From the NCBI GenBank assembly GCA_021234535.1, contig CM037843.1, forward strand, positions 24,273,911 to 24,337,910: DNA of 64,000 bases. The letters run 5' to 3'. The translations under genes and the position numbers were made by a program. The notes under the pieces were generated by a model, which searched no databases, was not told the DNA's origin, and saw only the letters and a list, made by a program, of their open reading frames with translations. Position 1 is the stretch's first letter. Every line of letters begins with the position of its first letter. This document shows positions 28,101 to 43,100 of the stretch, piece by piece. Source of the stretch: Stichopus chloronotus (lineage: Eukaryota > Echinodermata > Holothuroidea > Aspidochirotida > Stichopodidae).

Positions 28101-31100
28101 TAGATTCTGTTATGTAAACAACTAGGACTTTCACCAAGGGCCACTGGACCCCAGCCAGCTTGTTAAAAATTTCAACACATACATCTCCCTCCTTTCTTCT
28201 CCTTCATTCACACAACAACAAACTACTTAAAAAGTTTACTCTGCCAGTGTAGTGTAGCTCACTGAGTTGATGTCAGTATAGTTTGTGAGGATTTTGGAGG
28301 GTACCAACACTAGACAATGCTCAAACAAGCATAATTCATAAATGCCTGCAATGAATTCCTGCAATGTGATTGGCTGAAAGCCATTAAAACCCTGTTTCTA
28401 ATGGGATTAGAAACTGGTCACAATTTCAGTAAGAAGAACAGCAATATGATCAACTGCCACTAGAAGTTGTAGTGCATTCACTGAATGTAACTTGTATAAT
28501 GGATGATGTCACAGAAATAGTTACTATGGTAACATACAGTATGAGTTATGCGTGAGTGCGTGACTCGACTGCAGACATACACAGTGCATGAATGTATATG
28601 AACGTATGCTCATTCAATGCAACAGATAGGCTTCTCTTATTCTTTGCAAGGAGAAACATTTATTAAAGTATATAGCTAAGGCCACTATTAGATCAGTCAA
28701 ACGGAGAGAACACCAAACAAATTACATAAGCTAATGTTGATGCTCAGCCTGCAGTGTGTTCCTACAGTATGCCTTAGGCCTACTTCACAACATGTTCCTC
28801 TTAGCAACAAGCCTACCGGTTCTACAACCTTGGCCTCTTTTGCCTGCTGCTAATGCTATGAATTCCAGGCCCGTGTCCAGGGGGGTTTAGGGGATTACGA
28901 TGAACCCCCCTCCCGGGACACAGAGTTCCATTCAGACTATGATAGTAGACCTACCTTAGCAACATGTATGAGTTTTAGCTTGTTGGTAATAATTGTTGGG
29001 TAAAATGTTCTACATGTGTTAAAATCAAACATACCCCACCGAAAAAGCTGCATTTGCGCCTGAATGCAACAGCATGTCTTTCAGGTGATTACTAAGTCAT
29101 AAAATTAGCAAGATGAACCAATATGCTCATTCAATGTTGTCCAACGACCAGAGTAGAGAATGCAGGACTTGGTTCAAATCTAACGCTGCAATGCCTGTTT
29201 TCCTAACTAGACCTTCACTTTGCAACATCCTAACGAGTAATGGCAAGCCTTTAATACCCAACTTGTGGGCTAAGCTAAACAGTAACAAATCTTTCAAACA
29301 CTGCTTTCCGCAAATCATCCTAACGATAAGATTGAAAACCACACAAGGTTTAATCCATGTTCCTTCATAGCACAGTAGTGCTAAGTAATGATAATGTAGT
29401 CCTGTAACCTAACGTCTGACTACTCGCTATGCTAGCCAAACGGTCACTTGTTTCCGCATGGCAGCGATGCCACAGTCAGAATTGCACGATAAGTCAAAAG
29501 GTCACTACAGTACCATCTCATATTAGAATGTTTCTTCCTTCCAAAGGAATTATCCAGAAATTGCTCACTGTTAAAACAGAGATTATGATAAAAAAAATAT
29601 AGGCTAGCCCTAGGCTTACGTTGCGTTTCTCGTGCGGCTGGCACATTGCTCACAGCAAGTACGTACCTGTTCATGTTTAACAGTACTGAAATGCAAATGG
29701 GAAGGTTGGGAAAATTAAATTTGCTTCATTGATATTTTGCAAAAAAAACAAAGTTTTAAGTCAATTGCTGGTGCACGTTTATGAATGGATACGAATGTGA
29801 GGGTGATCAGCCACTAATTTGATTTGAGACTTCTGATGATGATGTCATCATGGAAGCAGCTCAGCCCCCCCCCCCCCATGATGATGTCATCATCTGGCTC
29901 AAATCAAACTAATGACTGAGCACCCTCATATATTTATCTCCTAAGTTAGTCAAGTTTCACATCCAACAGTTACGAAAATCTGTCACAATGTTTAAATTTT
30001 TTTACCCTGACTTGTACCGGCTGTGTGCATATTAATTAGGATTAATGTGAAAAGTCTCTGGTCACGAATTTCCGAATGCCAAATTAAAATGTTCATCACC
30101 CACTCATTAGAGTTTGTTGTATGTGACACATGGGGATCCTCTCATTTTCACTACTGGTCATTAGTATGTGAAGCAAATTTGACAAGTGTAGGGAAATTGA
30201 GTGAACTTCACAAAACAAGTCGATGTGCCTCTTTAAAGAAGAATGGAAAGGATGGTGGAAAGGATGGTATCAGCAGAGACTGTTTGCAGCACCACCAGGC
30301 CAACATAGCCTGAAATAAATGCAGTAGTGAACTACAAGGTTATCTATAGAAGGGCATTGCTACTGGGGGTATGCACAAGTTACAGTCAAACTACAGCTCT
30401 GCTATGAGGAGAGTTGTGTCATTTGTGTTCCAAAAATGGAAAAGAAAGTTACACAACCGCTGTATATGTATGGTGTGTGGGAGATGTCACGAAAGTAGAA
30501 ACAAAATGGCATCAAAACTTTCAAGCTGGCGCAACTCTCTCCATGAAGGAACTCTAAGTCAAACAGGTGTGAGAGAGTCGAGCAAAAACAATACGTGCAT
30601 TTCTACATATACAATGAGTACTGCATTGATTTAACTTTCCACTAAAGAAAAATATCCTGTAATAGACATATGGGAACATATCTCAGGTATGGTTTTCACA
30701 CAGTCAGAATTTTTTGGACATGTTCTCCCACATACATGCATTGCAGTTAATACAGATGTCAAATGGAAATAGATGTAAAAAGAACTGCACTCTTGAACAG
30801 TTTTCATTGCTGATTGATTTGAAGGTGGCCTCAACTTGTCTGGGCTTGAAGTGCTTTCTCACTTTCCCTGTAATTAATTGTTTTGCCACCACGGAACTCT
30901 GTGATTAAACTGGTTCTTAACTAAACATATCAATATATATATCAATGATACCAAAACCCAATCTCTAGTGGTGCTGGCAAGTACAAATCAAGAACATGTA
31001 AAAAAGATCAAATAAAATAAATAAATAACTCTTTACATTCAACTCTTTATTGCATGATATCAACATGAGGATCATGAGATTTCCCCCTTTCTCACATCTT

Positions 31101-34100
31101 GGTGCAAGGTCGAATAAGCGGCCAAGTATCGTATATGTTGGGGAAAATTAATTGCCCACCTGACGTGACTTTCATAAACTGAGCAGTAGTGGCACGAATG
31201 AAACACATCTCTGCCCAAACAATAACCCATTTTAGATCTTTGCATTGTACAGGCCTATCCATTCTCGTCTGCAACGTATTCACAAAGAAATTGCACACTA
31301 CCTGTATACTGTAACCTGCATTCCTGGAGGACTGTTTACAGCCACATGAATGTACAACTCTCTGTCTAGATAGTGCTATAGATGACATGCGGATTATGAG
31401 GATGGGGTACTACCCACGGAGATACCACAACAGTGGCATCCCTCTGGTTTACTCTTTGTCTCCAGATAACAAGAACAAGTGTTTATATTAAAACAGTGAC
31501 TGCTGGAATGGTGGAAGTAGGTGCACATCTGGCTGGAAGGTTTTAACGAAATCCTTTGTCACTAAATATGCAGACATCGTCCCCGCCCAAGAAAACCACC
31601 TAAATATTAATAATAAACACATTTGGTAACATTTTGCAGCAAAAAACATGTGGTTTCCGGCGATGTTCAAAACTTGAAAAGCTTCCTGGTTTGGATATTG
31701 TAAAAACCACAATACTCACTATGTGGGGTAACACTTCATGTTCTGTTGTAACTGCATTGCCCTGCATAAAAGCTTAATGATATCAACCATGGACATACAA
31801 ACACTGACAGCCACACACAATGTTCTCTAAATGGGAAAAATCATGACTTCACCATTTGTCAAGTTAATTTATCCGAAGTAAAGCAACAATGAAGAGTGAG
31901 GAAAAAGGTCCTTGACACTTAATGAGTTAAACTAAAACACATTACCTCAAAACAGCACTTACATCATTAACTTCCCAAGGTCACACAAACCCCATCCAAA
32001 CAAATTGACCGTCTCATCCCTCTTCCACATCATTTGCCATGCTCAACTCCCTTTGCTATCAACTTTGACACAACTGACCATGCAGTCTCCTTTCATAAAA
32101 TATCTGAACCCCAAGACAACCCTTGGTATTTCTTTAAATAGATTATAAAATTTAAGAATGAACCACAGGGGTTGTTCAAGGGACAAAACTTTTGCAAATT
32201 TTCAGACAAATTTCGGAATCTCCACCTTAGATTTGTATGTACTGGTGTACCAGATCACCTGTCCCATATTAAACATCTCAAGTGAGTCATGTTGACCCCT
32301 CTTAGAAATGCAAACTTATAAAGCATCTCTTCAATGTGGACGGATGGTTTTTACCACAGCTGTTCCTTTTATGTAAATGAGAAATATAGCCTGGTTTATT
32401 GCTCTCCAATGGGATCATTAAAATTCTGGTGTCTATGTATGAACTAAGTATTCAGCTCCAGTAAACACTCTTAATTGGTGATACCATACCCAAGGAGGAA
32501 ACATATTTACTTCACCACCAAACTAAAGTGAAAAGGCCATTTTCATAATTGACAGTGATGGGGGGATACATGTACTTCACTGGCCTATATTATGTCACCT
32601 TAAAACAGTTTGCGAGAGGTCTCCCTTTTTTTTTCACGTTAAACACTGGAAACCTAAGTATACTGAATATTGCTTCATTCTGCTATTCTCACCATCAGTT
32701 GAACAAAGGCAAGTAAATATTTTTGCACCCTTGTCCAATGGCCTCCTTTTTCTTTCTCCATTTGGTGACTAATCTTGACCTCCGAGATGCGGTATTAGAC
32801 ATTCAAAGCAGCTGACACCTTTCTCCCTTCCTCCGCAGTCCCCCTCAAAGTGAGGAGTTACAGATTGATTGGATAAATTATCATTCTCTATTTGTCAGAA
32901 AAAAAATCCACCAAAAGACCCTGGTGCTGGAAAAACTTAGCTGGCACCACGGCATTTCCACTTACCTTATTCAGGAGCTCCTTGACAAGTCCTCGAATCT
33001 CCTCTGAATAATCTGCCTCAACCTCTTTGATTTCATTTTGTACGATTCCCCATACCAGCTTCAGCGGGTTCTGTACCGATGGGAGAGGAGAAAGAGACAG
33101 ATTTAATCAGGCAGATAGCAATTGTCCGGAAGACGGCTGACAGTCAATAGCCGAAACCATTAGCAGCAGCTTACCGAGCTCCTGCATCCTTGGCTTGGTA
33201 TTGATTTACCATCTTTGGCAACCTCCAAATAGGCAGAAAACAATCTCACGACATAATTTTTGAACTTACATGTGATAAAAAATCTTTATGCAAAGATGTA
33301 ATCGAACTACAGCCACGAGAACTCTGCCTGCGTGCCAAGAGTGAATTTTCGTTTTTCCTCCATTTTTGTCGTTTCATGAACAAGTAAGAGGAAATGTCTT
33401 GAGGGATGGAATATTTGATTTGTTCTTCATGTTTCCAATAAAACATTACAATCTAACCAATCTGCTGCTCTAATGTTTCGGCGAGGCAAGCATTAGGTGA
33501 AATGGAACACTCTTTAATCCAATGCATGCATGAAATGCAAGATTTTAGGACAGGCACATAATCAGGAAGTGTCGAGCTGTTTCTACAGTTTCATTATGAG
33601 GAAAAAAAAAGATGGTGTAAGACGTTGCAGTCTTTTCACATGGAAATTTACGAAAAGAACTGAATGAAGTACTGTTTTTGAAATGAAGAGTTTTGAAATG
33701 TTGAGATCTGCATGAGAGGAATGAAAATGAGCTGATGAAAACAAATGACAAAGATCTTTAACCAAGATGAATGGTACAGCTGTGGAGAGTGGCAGTTACT
33801 GACCTGCAGCCAAGTCAATTCCCAGAGATAATGACACAACCAGCTAAAATAAATAAATATAGTGCTACAAAAAATATCACATCATTTGCCCCTTCTTCGG
33901 ACAGGAAAATGTAGCTAGCATTGCAAAAGAGTCTTCTGCGAGTAATGCCCTGCACAAATACACTGCATATTGAAAAAAAAATAATAACAAACAGAGGAAG
34001 AAGAAGACACTACTGTAGACTCACAACTTGGGGTTTAATCATGTCACCAGGAAGCTGTCTTTAGAGAAGATAACCCCACTGTCAGAGAAAAGGGGGTGTG

Positions 34101-37100
34101 CTCATGAACCTCCCAGGTTATTCAGTTCGTCATCTTGCTGCTCACTGAGCAATGGCCAGTTCCCCATTCCTTCCCAATTCTTCCCACCCCAACACCCATT
34201 GCCCAGGGTGCCAGTCACATACTCTTATATACTTGGATACAATAGATTTTCATTTTAACATGAAACAATTCAGAAGTATCACTTCCCACAGTGAAATTGT
34301 TTTTTAGGCCATGCCCATCTACAGTACATAGTGATGCATTAAGCAACGAGTACACTTTATACATGTAAGTATATTATTTCAGCAGAAAAAATATCCTTAC
34401 TGTATATTGTTTTAATTTTTTATTTCTGAGTGGGTGTTTTGTTCATGGAGCTGCTGCAAAAAACATCAAGAATAAAATAATTTGAAGATGATAAAAAAAA
34501 AACTTCAAACTCATTTATGTAAATTAGTGGCTTGGAGTATTGACAAGTTATGTTAAAGTATGTGTTTCACAGAGCTGAAGGTACTGCAATTTTATCCTTG
34601 GCAATTTCAAAGGCAATAGCTGAATCTGCATTTTGGGGGTGGAATCACCTTGAGGGTGCCCATCTTTGATGAAGCCTTTTCACGCTCTCTACTGGGAAAA
34701 CAAATGAACCTTATTGTGTCTGTCAGCGTGCTGTGCTACCAGAGGATAACGTAGAAATGCACAACCCTGAAAACAGTATCTTCAATAGAGAAAGTTAATT
34801 ATTACCAACTTTGACCAAAACCTTTTCAGAATATCACTCCACAATCATTAAAAAATTGTTATTAACGAAAAAAAAATGTTTTCATATTTGTATTGTTGAA
34901 CGTTTCTGGGTATCCTTCACTCTCTGCTTTCATTTTGAATTTGTTCATACTGGTCTTGCATTGGGTCTTGAGGCTTTGATGTGCAAGCGGTTTTGATACA
35001 TCTACTTCTGATATCAGTGCAGACCATTCCTGACCCTGACAACATTTGAAACACATGATAATATCACATTCATGTAATATGACAAGAAACTGTCACTTAC
35101 CTTGAGTTTACAATATAGATTCAACTAATCATAAAACAAATGTGGACATACCAACAAAATTAAAGTGATTGCATGCTTACAGAAATACCAGATGGATAAG
35201 ATTACGTTTGAAGGCAAATGTCGTTTTATCTTTTTTAAATTTCTTTGGATAAAAGTGAATCAAATGACATTTGTCTACCAGGGTTAGAGAAGATCTATCT
35301 GGAAAATCAGTCTTCCATGACCACACACTCAAAGCACTGTAAAGAATGCAGGTTCTCTGACAGTAGTAACTTTTCCATACTAGCAACTGGCAACTCAGAT
35401 TTTGAAATAAAAGTAAAAGAAGCTCTGTTCATGAAGAAGCACAAACCCTTCTTTCAACACACAATCATATCACCATGAATCTTGCTATATGCTTTCAGTA
35501 TTTTAATGCAACTTTCTTTCTATGGACTATAAAGAATTTTAAAACGTACATGAATATTTCTGCACCCGATGAGGAAGAAGTAAATCTTCGAAAAAGTTCC
35601 CGACAACAATGGATTTAAAGAACATTTTTGTGTTGATTTGCTCATTTAGTTGGTTTTATTATGTTTCAGCTTAAGTTTTTTTTTTCAATATACATGTGCT
35701 ATTGTTCATGCATGGAGTTTGTCATTCAGTGAAGGAAAAAGGACAGACACCACTTGGTTTACAAAGAAATAATGAATCAACCCTCCACCAATTTTTTAAT
35801 TTCTGGTGGCATCCCTGTGTATGCACGCACCTGTGTCTTTGTTTGCACTTCATCTGGAACTTAAATCATTACTTATTTAATTCAGATGTCGCCTTTGGTA
35901 TACTCTACCAGATGGCTAAACGATTCAATTCCTGACAGATGGGGATACCTGCTAGTTTGTCTCATTCATATGTACACTGCCTTGAAGTCTTCTCTATTGC
36001 TGGCATTACCTGTGCTATCAATGTGAGCCAGAAAACAGGATGACTGCTCGTATTCTAACCTTGTGCGACATATGGGGGGGGAAGGCCCTTGGCTGGCATA
36101 GCAGCGTATCTCTGCACGCCGGCACTAATGACATCACCATTACCATGGACACTTTCTTGTTAACATTCCACAACTAAACAGTTACAGCGTAATTAAGTCC
36201 TCTCTAGTTAGAGACAATGGGGGATCTAGTATGTCAGTCATTCAGTTACCATATGAACAACCTAGCAAACACTACAATGTATTATTAAAGTCAGCTACTA
36301 GCAGAGGGGCTGCACACAAGGTCTCTGGTTTACCTGCAAATGACGGGACGAAAGTGTTGCAGAACACAGCGCTGGAGGACTGAGGGGGAAAGGAAGAAAT
36401 CTTTTAATAGCTCGCCTTGTTCTGAACTGCAATGCTATAACACCGCTTTTTCCATGGGATAATAGATGGGTAATCAAAAGGTCATGTTTATCACCGGGGA
36501 TGCAGCTGAAAAGATCGGAGTGTGGGATGCACATCACCAGTCTGAATTCAACCTTCTAAGCAGAGCGCCACCATGGTGTACAAGAGAACATTTATAAAGA
36601 CTCCCAGACTGAAGGAAACGTTCAATCCAAGAGCTTTTTATCCATCATCAAAGGCAACCTGTAACTATCATCATGTTTTATCTTACTATCGATATTGCTC
36701 GATTGGAAATGTAAAATTTTTTGCACTGGCAGATACTGATTAAGAATTATGGAATAAATCAGCGGTAGTTGCATATAATTAGTGGGGGTCAGAGGGACTT
36801 CAATTTAGCGAGAGTGCACATTGAGAAAAGGTGCAGCGGGCTACTTCCGACCCCTGCCGACTCGATGTAACTACGACACATTTTATCACTTATACTTCAA
36901 CCATGTTCTAAAATACTGTGCCATGATTCAATCCACAGTCCATTAAACATGTGCAATGTTTCCTAATGTATCGTACCATTCAATAACAGAATGCAGTTTG
37001 GTACTTTGATGTGGGTTCCCCTTTAAAAAGTCTGGCATACTGTACTCGATGAATGTATGATCTCAGCACCGACTGTGACAGAAACAAATTTGTCTTTCAA

Positions 37101-40100
37101 CACCTGACATGCAAACAATGGCTTATCCTATCCTTATTTAAAGTTGTCCTTCCAAGAATTATGTCATAAATACGCTAAACAGCTATTAACGAACTTACTT
37201 CACTACTACATTGCACCATGGACACACTTGTCATTTTATACAATTTGCGAGTTCATTGTCTGGTATTCTGAATGAAATTTCCAATTGTTTCAAGGATGTA
37301 AGTATTATCCTGAAGTCTAAACTGATTTGACTGTCTGACTGATGAAAAACCCTACATTTATATAAATTCCACCATCATGGATTCTGCCAGAGTGTGGAGA
37401 GGGGGTGGGTAAAATTTCCCTCTCCCTTTTCATTTACATACACAAAGGTAAATATTCTTTTATCTTGGTTAAATTGTTACTTTAAGAAGAGGACACTTTG
37501 CAACAACATTTGAACTTAAATAAGTGGCCTTGAAAACCATTCAAATTACAACTTACATGGGTCTTGAAGCAATCTTTTCTCCCCATGGACCCCCTAGCAA
37601 CTTTCACCAAGGATAGTGTCAGTTTCAATTTCTGACTATTACCTGACCTTTACCTGAAGTACATATTAAGGACCAAGAGCATAAACATATGCACATACAC
37701 TTAAGAGATATGTTATCATAAAGATAGAGAGACACAATCATCACCAATACCAAACCTCTGTCCCTTAAAAGCTGACAGAGGAAACTCATTTTTCCAGTGC
37801 ACAGCCTAAACACTTTCCTAGTATTTACTTACCACTGAAATACAAACAAGCTTTCCTATGTACCTAAATATACAAAAAATACTAGCAATTGTATTTATTT
37901 TACATTTGCTCCAAAACAATAGATCAAAACAACTCAGTAACCATATGAACTAACAAACAAACAGAGTAGTTTTGTGAACAGCTGCAATGCCATCTTTTCA
38001 TCTCACTGTAGCACCTGTACACCTGAGTATTCATTACACAGCCTCGCAAACAAAAGACCAGGACAGCATGGGACAGGATTCTGCAGCGTCGTCACCTAGA
38101 GATGCTTCGGGGAAATTTTACTTCAAACACCAACATCAATGACAATGGAAATGGGAGCAAAAAATAGGTGAGTTGGTAACCTACGGTAAACTCTTTCCAG
38201 TAACTGGGAGACAGTGATTCAACTAGCCAGACTTATCCAATCTGATGTTTGCTTTAATGCAAAACTTCAGAGCAAAAAAAGTGAGTCACATCTTTTGTTT
38301 TTCAAGATCAAACTGGGTGTAGTGTGTTTTAAAGCATTTATTGTTATGAGTCTGACATATTGCATAAGGAAAGGATGTGCAACATGCCTGTTGTTTATAA
38401 TATTACAGTCATCTCCCATGTCAGACACTGAAATGTAACAAGGGCTGTACACACAATGACATCTGCTGACCTTAGCTGATGACTGATAGACATCATGACT
38501 CGACATGCACACCTGGATACTAAATAAGAGATATGTCCACGCTAGTTGTCTTGAGATGCCATGTGCAATTGTGTACATGGAACACTTTGATCCTTGTTCA
38601 CCAAAATGGTAGCCAACAAATAATTTTTGTGATCAATATGGTACAACACTACATCTACTTAACAAATTATGAGATCAGTGTCAGCTTCCCTTTGTGACAT
38701 ATCATGTTTGCAACGTTTTCACAATTTGACCCCTGTTGACCTCAAATGACCTTTGAACTCCACCAAAACAAAGAGGTTCTAGATGATACTCAATGTGGTA
38801 CACCTTCAAACCACATGATGTATATTAGCTCTGTCTGAGCTTCCCTTTTTGTTTGCACTATTAACAATTAATAGAGCCAGAAAACAGGATTAACATTATT
38901 CTAATATGTTTCCTCTGTTAGAATAATGTTGACTATCAAATTATCCCACCTTCAGATATAGTGTTTACAGGATTTCACAATTTGACCCCAAATAACATTT
39001 GACCTCCACCCAAACTTCAAATTTTTGTACCTAATGTGGTACACCTATATAATAAATTGACATTTGTCCAAACGTTGGTTTGTGAGATTGGTTTACAATG
39101 TTTTCACTGTATGACCTAATGATATCAAATGACCTTTGACCTTCACCAAAGACAATAAGGTTCTTGTGCTAAATGTGGTACACATGTACACATTTTTGCA
39201 AGCTTCCCTTCTTGGAATATCATGCTTACAAGGCTTTCACAATTTTAGCCCTGTTGACCCAAAATGACACCTTAGGGTACTTTGACTGAATATATTACAC
39301 CTACACATCGTATGTCAGATCTGTGCAAGCTTCCCCTCTTGAGATATCATTTTTTAAATGTTTTCACAATTTCACACCTGTTGACCCTAATGAGCTTTGA
39401 CCTAAACCAAAAACAACAGGGTTCCTGTACTAAGTATGATACCCATACATACTAAATCCCAATCTTGAGATGTCCTGTCTGCAAGGTTCTCACAAGTTGA
39501 CCCCGGCCTGGTGACCTCAAATGACCTTTGAATTCCAGCACAAAGAATAGCATTCTTTGACTAAATGTAGTACACCTACATGCTAAATATGAAATCTGTC
39601 CAACTTTCTCTCCTTGGTATACTGTGTTCATTACATGAACCCTGTTGACCCCAAATACTGTTGACCTTCACCAAAATGATAGGGTTCTTGTATTCACTGT
39701 GATACATATAAACACTACATATAAGATCTGTCCAAGTTCCCATTCTTGAGATATCGTGTTTACAATGTTCTCACAATCTGACCCCCTGTTGACCCTTGAT
39801 GATCTTTGATTTCCATCTAATCTGGTACACCTACATACTAAATATGATATCTGTCTTAGCTTCCTTCTTGAGATATTGTGTTTAAAATGCTCTCACAATT
39901 TGACCCTTGTTGACCCTAAATGACCTTTGACCTCCACCAAAAACAACAGGGTTCTAACAAACCAAATATGAGATCTGCACAAGCTTCCACTCGAGATATC
40001 GTGTCTACAAGGTTTTCACTACTTGACCCATGCTGTTGAACCCAAATGACGTTTGATGTCCACCAAAAGCAATAGACTTCTTATCCTTGATAAGGTTCAC

Positions 40101-43100
40101 CCACATACTAAATATGAGATCTGAACAATTTTCCTCTTTTGAGATATCATGTTTACAAGGTAGGCATCACAAAGGTACATACACACACATATACACAATC
40201 ATGATTGTAACGGTTACAATTTCATCAAACCAAAAAGGAATATGATTAGTAGAAAACGGAATTTCCGATTTTGTGAAGCTGAGAAACAGGGACCCTGTTG
40301 ATCATAAGTATGTGGACAACTTAATGGTGCTATACTTCAATCATATACAATTGAACAGAAAGTACAATGTAATTTCAAAAGGAAGATGATTTTGCAATTT
40401 ACCACACAAAACAAGCAAACATTTTAATAAAATTGAAGCAAATCTTTCCAGTTACAAGGCTTCTAACTTATCCCTTGAGATATGGAACCAGTGAGTTAAA
40501 TCAATCCTTCACCTTTTTTTTCATAATTAAAGGTTATAAATATGTACGAGATACTATCCAGGTATTTACTGCTTTCAGATATTCTTTTTTTTTTCTCTTA
40601 ATCCTTCTTAATTCATTCAAATGAACGCAAACATGGAAGCTAATTTCCAATCTCAAAACGTGGAAAAAAAACTTTACATCTTTGTAGGGAGTACAACTAA
40701 AGATACTGGACAAAATGAGGGCTCCGCCATAAGTGAGTTTACCATGTTGTCATGGTAACATTCCATCACAACAGGGCAGAAAATAATTTAGAGCCTGAAG
40801 AGAACCAGTAGTGGATAATTAAATTTAAGACAAGCCCGGCAAGAGCTTTAACATTGCAAATTATCAATTTTCTGGGGAGGCAAATCAAGTTCATACCACG
40901 GTATACTTCCCACCGTTTTCTCAACGAGATAATGAATTAAAAGAAAATGACTGTAATTGTTCATGTGCAGATTCTGTTTTAAGAAAAGAAAGGAAATCCA
41001 CTGGTGAATGGTCTTGTCCATAAAAGATGCCAACCAATCATTGAGCAAAGAAGCTGAGACGAGGCACAATGTCCGCAGAGGGGCCATTTCTCAATATGTT
41101 AACATGAAGCACTGAATTAAGGAATAGGCAGCTACTCGATGTCATACCTAATGACAAGGATTGCCTCCATATTTTTGGCTGTATATTTTTTGTATCACCT
41201 TAGAAATAAACCTACGGTGTATGAAACATTATTTTGATGCTCTATGTGTCAGAGGATATTCCCCTATAGCACCACCACACCAAAAGGGGCGATTTCCGGA
41301 AATACTCCAAAATTCTCCGAAAGCTATTTCATCGGTTACTAGGAAGTTTGTCATTCGTAACAACCTGAGATGAAGCAATCTCACTGGTTCATTGATGAAC
41401 CATCATGCATGAATTACCTAAAATGCTGCAGCACACAGTGACCATGATTCGAGCAAAAAGCATGTTGCGAATATCTGGTTCAGTGCAAAATCTCACTATC
41501 CCTAATTCTTACCTCATTTTTAAATGAACTAGGCCTCTGACATTTTACATAACACAAACACTACTTGTATGTTACAGTAACAATCATAAGCACTGAATCC
41601 AAAATGAACTTTCACCTCCTTTTAAAACATAAAGGTAAAACAATTGATAGAAATCATCTATGCAACATGGGCAATACACATACTAAGTATGGAATCCCTC
41701 ACAGTTAACCTTCTTGAGATAAACTGTTTACAATTACGATTTTGACGACTGCCTACTGAACTACTGAATATGAGAGATAGACAAGCAAGTTTGTCTTTTT
41801 GAGATACAGGAGCTGACATGATTTTGACCCTTTGACCTGTAGCCTTTTACCTCCACCAGAATCAGTATGTGTCATCTACTCAATATGGGCATCAAATGCT
41901 AAATATGAGTTCCCCCATTGTTACCCTTCTCAAGATACGGTGTTTGCATTCTGACGTCTGGTGACATCCATCAAAAACAATAGCGATCATCTACTCAGTA
42001 TGGCCAATTCACACATAAAGTAGGACATCAGTCAACATTAACCTACTAAAGATATTGTCTTTACAAGGTTTCTCCAGTTTGACCTCTGGTGACCTCAAAT
42101 GATCTTTGATCTCTACCAAAAACATTACGTATCATCTACTCAACCTACTCTTTAGCCTCTGGTTAAAGTAATTTCTCTCTGAGGTATATCAAATTTCATT
42201 TGGTGAGTGAAGTTGCAAATGCCATCCTTGTAACAAGTTAGGTTTGACCAAGGAGCTGGAAGACACCACAAATACCCGTCCCCCAGGTTTCAGTACTAGT
42301 ACCACTGTTTCACAGCAACTTTTTTCAAAAAGTTTCTGGGAACTTTGTCCGTTGTAACAACCATGGTAGGGCATGGTCTTTAGTGAAGCAAGAAGTAAGT
42401 ATATGTTTACGATGTAAATTCATTGGTTCATTGTTGGAACATTACACCTGGAGTTCCTATAAGAGTGATAAAGAACAAATAAGTACACACTGCAGCATTT
42501 GTAGTCAAGAATTTCCAAATCTGCCAGCATAAATTTCAAACCGAGGCATGTTCTATCATATGTCCATTGAATTGATTTGGATGTAGACAAGTATCAGTAC
42601 CACGTAAAAAACAACCCATACTGCCATAAAATGCAAATGCTGCTACGAAGGCCTGCTTGTGCTGTGTTGTGTGCTTTCAGTGCACTTCATATTTTCTTTT
42701 CCCTCCCTCTGACTACTCCCTCCTCTCCGTTCCAACATCTCCGCTCAAATCTCTGAGTACGTATAATTCTCCTGATCATCACAAAAGATTTTCTTGCACT
42801 AAATAGTCATAATTGAGAAATACAGTACAAGAAAAATGTTCAATGCTTCCTTCGTCCTTCTGTCACAAATCCTTTGTTATCATTCATTTATTGGGGAAGT
42901 GGTGGTGGTTGTTCTTCCTGATCCTAACTCTTCTGAATCATCATTTTAAGTTACTTATGGATGTCCTCTTGCCTCCTACAAATCATCACTCATTTACATA
43001 GTCTTTCCTGCCCCCCAACTCCTCCTAATCATTCATTTACATACTTAGTGGAATCCCCCCTGACAACTCCTCTTAATCATTCATGTACTCAGCAGAGTTC

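Larger units (their letters stand above)
20152..32965 (-). other. NEK9 intron (12.8 kb), mostly featureless
   Basis: Splits the kinase C-lobe between exons f and g. I recognised the inverted repeats at 28873-28922 and 29798-29928 and an uninterpreted 156-codon minus-strand frame at 21359-20889. Elsewhere I see only AT-rich sequence, homopolymer runs and weak purine-rich stretches (for example 26225-26330). Confidence 0.65.
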
